Origin: Coriobacteriia bacterium
Lineage (GTDB): Bacteria; Actinomycetota; Coriobacteriia; WRKU01; WQUG01
Reading direction: 5' to 3'
NCBI GenBank assembly: GCA_009779855.1
Contig: WRBC01000002.1
Location: 1 to 64,000 of the forward strand
Length of the DNA stretch: 64,000 bases
Under the pieces are notes generated by a model. The model was given only the letters and a program-made list of their open reading frames with translations, was not told the origin of the DNA and did no database searches. Of this stretch, positions 61,015 to 64,000 are shown piece by piece (position 1 is the stretch's first letter; each line of letters begins with the position of its first letter). Made by a program: the position numbers and the translations under genes.

Positions 61015-62007
61015 ATGAATAAACCTGCGAAAAATAAAAAGAATAAAGTAATACGATTCCAAACAGGAATTCAAGAGTCTAGGCGTGCTGTTTCTGGCAG
61101 CTTGATAGAAAAAATCACCACGTTCCGAAACACGCGCGCACTAGACTCTACGGCAACAGCTGTCATCACAGTCCTTGGTTGGACAGCCATTTTTGTCTTA
61201 ATTGGAATCGCTGGCTTTCTGATTCATAGCTCGATAAGGGCATTTGATGAGGTGGGGATCTGGTCGATGATCGCAGGCACCGATTGGTTCCCCACCTCAT
61301 CAAATGCTCGGTTTGGTTTTCTTCCTGCGCAAGTTGGCTCTATTTGGGTGACCATTGTTGCCCTCGCTTCCTGTGTTCCCATTGGAGTCTTATCTGCAGT
61401 TTATTTGTCAGAGTTTGCTAGCAGTAGATTCCGTGAGTCAGCAAAGGCTGTCATTGAATTTATGGTGACCATTCCCTCTGTTGTTTTCGGCTTAATTGGT
61501 CTTGCAGTGCTTGTTCCCTTAATTCGTACGCATCTTTCTGTTGACTCAGGGCTTATTGGGCTTACTGCAGGACTGGTAGTGGGTATCGTGTGTCTGCCTA
61601 CTATCATCTCGATTTCAGAGGATGCTCTGCGCTCAGTTCCCCGTGAGTTAAGGTACGGATCTTTTGCTCTAGGTAACACGCGCTGGCAAACAGCGTACAA
61701 GGTCGTTTTGCCCGCTGCAAGCAGTGGAGTTTTTGCTGCGGTAATGCTGGGGATGGGACGCGCTATTGGTGAGACCATGGTCGTTTTGATGCTTGCAGGA
61801 AATGCGGGCATTATTCCCGCAAGCCCTCTTGAGGCAGCGCGTACTATGACGGGTACTATTGCACAGGAAACAGGAGAAGTGGTGCGTGGCAGCGTCCATT
61901 TCTCTGTGCTCTTCGCCTTAGGGCTTGTGCTTTTTGTGAGTACCTTCATTATCAATCTAATTGCTGACATGGTTTTAGAGCGCAGTAGAAAGAAGTGGCG
62001 CAGATGA
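61015..62007 (+). CDS. pstC: Phosphate ABC transporter permease PstC
   Basis: One of two permeases of the high-affinity phosphate importer. The 330-residue protein has about six helices and a basic cytoplasmic N-terminus of about 40 residues. The ABC coupling (EAA) loop is EDALRSVPRELRYGSFALGNTRW, followed by the GRAIGETMVVLMLAGN helix. The ribosome site is poor. The stop overlaps the pstA start (ATGA), so translation is coupled. Confidence 0.95.
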   Translation: MNKPAKNKKNKVIRFQTGIQESRRAVSGSLIEKITTFRNTRALDSTATAVITVLGWTAIFVLIGIAGFLIHSSIRAFDEVGIWSMIAGTDWFPTSSNARFGFLPAQVGSIWVTIVALASCVPIGVLSAVYLSEFASSRFRESAKAVIEFMVTIPSVVFGLIGLAVLVPLIRTHLSVDSGLIGLTAGLVVGIVCLPTIISISEDALRSVPRELRYGSFALGNTRWQTAYKVVLPAASSGVFAAVMLGMGRAIGETMVVLMLAGNAGIIPASPLEAARTMTGTIAQETGEVVRGSVHFSVLFALGLVLFVSTFIINLIADMVLERSRKKWRR

Positions 62008-62897
62008 TTAAAGCGAATAAAAAAGAGGTTATCACTTTTAGCGAGTACAGTAGTAAAGGGGCCCGTAGGGTAGAGGCAGTTGTGCGTATCTTTACAGCTG
62101 CATGCTGCATTTCTGTTATGGCACTTGTTGTGTTTTTACTGGGTTACTTGTTTATACAGGGGATAGGATCCATTTCATGGTCCTTCATCTTTGACTCGCC
62201 ACAGGATCGTATGACTGCTGGTGGTATTTGGCCAGCTATTGTAGGAACATTATGGTTAATTTTGCTGGTAAGTGCGTTTGCTCTGCCCGTAGGCATTGCA
62301 ACAGGCATTTACTTGGCTGAAATTGCGAAACAAAATAAGCCAGTGCGCGTGCTACGTGTTGCAATTGCGAATATGGCAGGTGTTCCTTCAGTCGTGTATG
62401 GACTTTTTGGATTTGCAGCTTTCTCGCTTGCATTTGGCTTTGGAAAATCTTTGCTGGCTATGGGACTTACCTTAGCTTGTGTGACGTTGCCTGTTGTAAT
62501 AACAGCAACTGAGGAAGCCCTGAAGCAGATTCCTAAAGAGCAACGCCAAGCTGCAATGGCACTGGGCTGCACGCGTGCACGAACGCTGGGAAAGATCGTT
62601 TTACCCACGGCACTGCCAGGCATCATCACAGGAGCCATTTTGGGTCTATCGCGCGCCGCAGGGGAGACCGCACCGATACTATTCACAGGTGTAGCCTTTT
62701 TTGCTCCTGTGGCAACAGATGTCACGCAGCCATCGATGGCTTTGCCTTATCACCTTTACATCATGGCGACTCAACCTACAACGCCAGCACCACACATTGT
62801 GTGGGGAACTGCGCTGGTACTAACGGGCATGCTCAGTATTACAAACGCCGCTATTGCAATGTGGCGATCAGCTAAAAGGAGAAAACTTCAATGGTAG
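62004..62897 (+). CDS. pstA: Phosphate ABC transporter permease PstA
   Basis: The second phosphate permease, 297 residues. I start at the ATG at 62004, overlapping the pstC stop by four bases; a GTG three codons earlier is also in frame. Six helices are predicted. The coupling loop is EEALKQIPKEQRQAAMALGCTRA and the conserved SRAAGETAPILFTG follows. It overlaps pstB by 7 nt, and pstB's AAAAGGAG ribosome site lies inside its 3' end. Confidence 0.95.
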   Translation: MIKANKKEVITFSEYSSKGARRVEAVVRIFTAACCISVMALVVFLLGYLFIQGIGSISWSFIFDSPQDRMTAGGIWPAIVGTLWLILLVSAFALPVGIATGIYLAEIAKQNKPVRVLRVAIANMAGVPSVVYGLFGFAAFSLAFGFGKSLLAMGLTLACVTLPVVITATEEALKQIPKEQRQAAMALGCTRARTLGKIVLPTALPGIITGAILGLSRAAGETAPILFTGVAFFAPVATDVTQPSMALPYHLYIMATQPTTPAPHIVWGTALVLTGMLSITNAAIAMWRSAKRRKLQW

Positions 62898-63724
62898 CAA
62901 CACCTGCGACTACAAAGACACAATTTACGACATCAGAGACAGCGAGGAAATCTGCTGCAAGCTTCGATCTGCAAGACGTTTCGGTCTCTTATGGCAACGA
63001 AAAGGCTTTAGAGGGTGTCAGTTTTTATATTGAACCCCTTAGAGTAACGGCACTTATTGGACCATCGGGCTGCGGAAAATCTACGCTGTTACGTTGTTTT
63101 AATCGTATGAATGATGCGATTGATAATGTGTCAGTCGAGGGACTTATTGCTCTTAATGGTCAAGACATTTATGCCAAGGCAGTAGACCCTGTGTCTTTGC
63201 GTATGTATGTGGGGCAAGTGTTTCAGCGCCCTAATCCCTTTCCGCTGTCAATATATGACAACGTCGCCTTTGGACCACGAACCCAGGGCGTTCGTAAGCG
63301 TGAGGATCTGGACGAGATCGTAATTGATAGCTTAAAAAAGGCAGCACTTTATGATGAGGTAAAAAATAGTCTGAAGAAGCATGCCTTTGAACTGTCGGGT
63401 GGTCAGCAGCAACGTCTTTGTATTGCACGTGCTTTGGCAACGAAGCCAGGTGTTTTGTTGATGGATGAGCCCTGTAGTGCCCTAGACCCCATATCAACAG
63501 GCATGATTGAGGATACTGTTCTTCAATTAAAAGAAAATATGACTATCGTGATGGTGACTCATAACATGCAGCAAGCAGCAAGAATCAGCGATACCACGGC
63601 TTTCCTGTTAAGAGAATCTATAGAAGAGCCCGCTGGTTTGGTAGAAGTAACTGACACCACAACAATGTTTACTCAGCCGCGCGACAAGCGAACTGAGAAC
63701 TACATTACTGGTCGTTTTGGCTAG
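62891..63724 (+). CDS. pstB: Phosphate ABC transporter ATPase PstB
   Basis: The ATP-hydrolysing subunit of the importer. The 277-residue protein has a 25-residue polar N-terminus, Walker A GPSGCGKST (57-65), the Q loop VFQRPNPFPLSIYDN, signature LSGGQQQRL, Walker B VLLMDEPCSALDP and the switch His in VTHNMQQA, all as in PstB. It ends the pstSCAB unit and is followed by a hairpin terminator. phoU, often next, is absent here and must lie elsewhere if present. Confidence 0.96.
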   Translation: MVATPATTKTQFTTSETARKSAASFDLQDVSVSYGNEKALEGVSFYIEPLRVTALIGPSGCGKSTLLRCFNRMNDAIDNVSVEGLIALNGQDIYAKAVDPVSLRMYVGQVFQRPNPFPLSIYDNVAFGPRTQGVRKREDLDEIVIDSLKKAALYDEVKNSLKKHAFELSGGQQQRLCIARALATKPGVLLMDEPCSALDPISTGMIEDTVLQLKENMTIVMVTHNMQQAARISDTTAFLLRESIEEPAGLVEVTDTTTMFTQPRDKRTENYITGRFG

Positions 63725-63732
63725 GAGTCCTT

Positions 63733-63758
63733 CTGGGTGACGCGTTTATGTTACCCAG
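63733..63758 (+). terminator. Terminator after pstB
   Basis: CTGGGTGAC (63733-63741) pairs with GTTACCCAG (63750-63758) over 9 bp including one G-T pair, followed by GCCTTTCC. The T tract is short. Confidence 0.55.
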
Positions 63759-63820
63759 GCCTTTCCAGTCTGCGTTATCCAGAGCATTCTTGACGCTGGA
63801 TATGGAGTACACTGTGGTAC

Positions 63821-64000
63821 ATGAATTTCTTCAAGTCCATACCTCTTGGTGTTAGTGGTGTTGCCCTGGCCTGTGCCGGACTGGGTAATCTAATTGCCTA
63901 TCAGGGTGGACTAGTGTCTGAACCGGCAAGTAAGTACCTGCGTTATGGTCTTGGGTTCATTGCCTTGTTTGCTCTGGTCCTTCTAGTTGCGCGCATTATT
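63821..64000 (+). CDS. TDT-family (TehA/SLAC1-like) transporter, N-terminal part
   Basis: The frame is open from the ATG at 63821 to the window end (60 codons). The start MNFFKSIPLGVSGVALACAG and the following LGNLIAYQ match the first helix of the tellurite-resistance/dicarboxylate transporter (TDT) family, whose members are ten-helix anion channels or transporters. A second helix begins at about residue 40. A TACACT box 7 nt upstream and no ribosome site suggest a leaderless mRNA. The substrate cannot be inferred from this part. Confidence 0.7.
   Translation, partial: MNFFKSIPLGVSGVALACAGLGNLIAYQGGLVSEPASKYLRYGLGFIALFALVLLVARII

Noticed and set aside
63790-63813. TTGACG as -35 box for the TDT transporter gene
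   Set aside because: The spacing to TACACT is 12 nt, too short for a normal promoter; only the -10 box is kept as evidence.
1-64000. CRISPR arrays, tRNA or rRNA genes, prophage genes
   Set aside because: Reading through the window showed no regularly spaced identical repeats, no cloverleaf with a TTCRA arm, no rRNA core sequence and no phage structural or integrase genes.

Overview
The window looks like a chromosomal segment of a rod-forming Gram-positive bacterium with middling GC (mid-40s percent by eye, not computed). I infer Actinomycetota, most likely class Coriobacteriia. The reasons are the tmk-holB-ricT order, a class II (B12-dependent) ribonucleotide reductase, sortase-anchored surface proteins, frequent GTG/TTG starts, many ATGA/GTGA gene overlaps, and several -10-like boxes only 6-7 nt before a start codon (leaderless mRNAs). 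No rRNA, tRNA or taxonomic marker was seen, so this placement is an inference and a Bacillota host is not excluded.

Layout. Positions 1-222: right end of an IS3-family element, cutting into the last membrane segment of a pilin-like gene. Then 400 nt of hairpin-rich DNA with two terminators. 629-5766 (minus): operon of a secreted membrane-anchored protein, a PIN-membrane-TPR protein, trxB, trxA and a small helical protein. 5807-8396: unknown gene, malic enzyme and the alpha half of class I fumarase. 8596-11322: P-type cation ATPase. 11428-17135: small membrane protein, a gene fusing the fumarase beta subunit to thymidylate kinase, a DUF1097-like membrane protein, holB, ricT, and a signal-peptidase-like protein lacking both catalytic residues.

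17279-32116 is the most remarkable part: a pilus/adhesin locus. It has two giant tandem paralogous adhesins, two smaller pilins (one with two FctA/Spy0128-like domains) and a class B sortase. With the upstream catalytically dead signal peptidase it has the same ingredients as streptococcal FCT pilus islands (SipA + class B sortase + FctA-type pilin). Its untranslated regions carry a candidate H-type pseudoknot and several perfect hairpins. A further pilin of the same family stands alone at 55016-56215, and the IS-truncated remnant at the left edge is another relative.

32174-44916 is housekeeping: an SPFH protein, smc-ftsY, and the rod-shape cluster mreB-mreC-mreD-mrdA-rodA ending with a DUF697 membrane protein. 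45004-47098 (minus) pairs a UbiA prenyltransferase with a radical SAM protein. 47341-54859 holds a basic amino acid antiporter, polA, a small membrane protein and nrdJ. 56328-57933 holds a divergent LamB/YcsF protein and a convergent CDF metal exporter. 58044-63724 is the phosphate regulon: response regulator and a histidine kinase without membrane segments on the minus strand, divergent from pstSCAB, with TTAACA-type Pho boxes between them. A TDT-family transporter begins at 63821 and runs off the end.

Strongest points: the fumarase-beta/thymidylate kinase fusion with its alpha partner 3.5 kb away, and the FCT-like pilus locus with a dead signal peptidase and shortened sorting signals.
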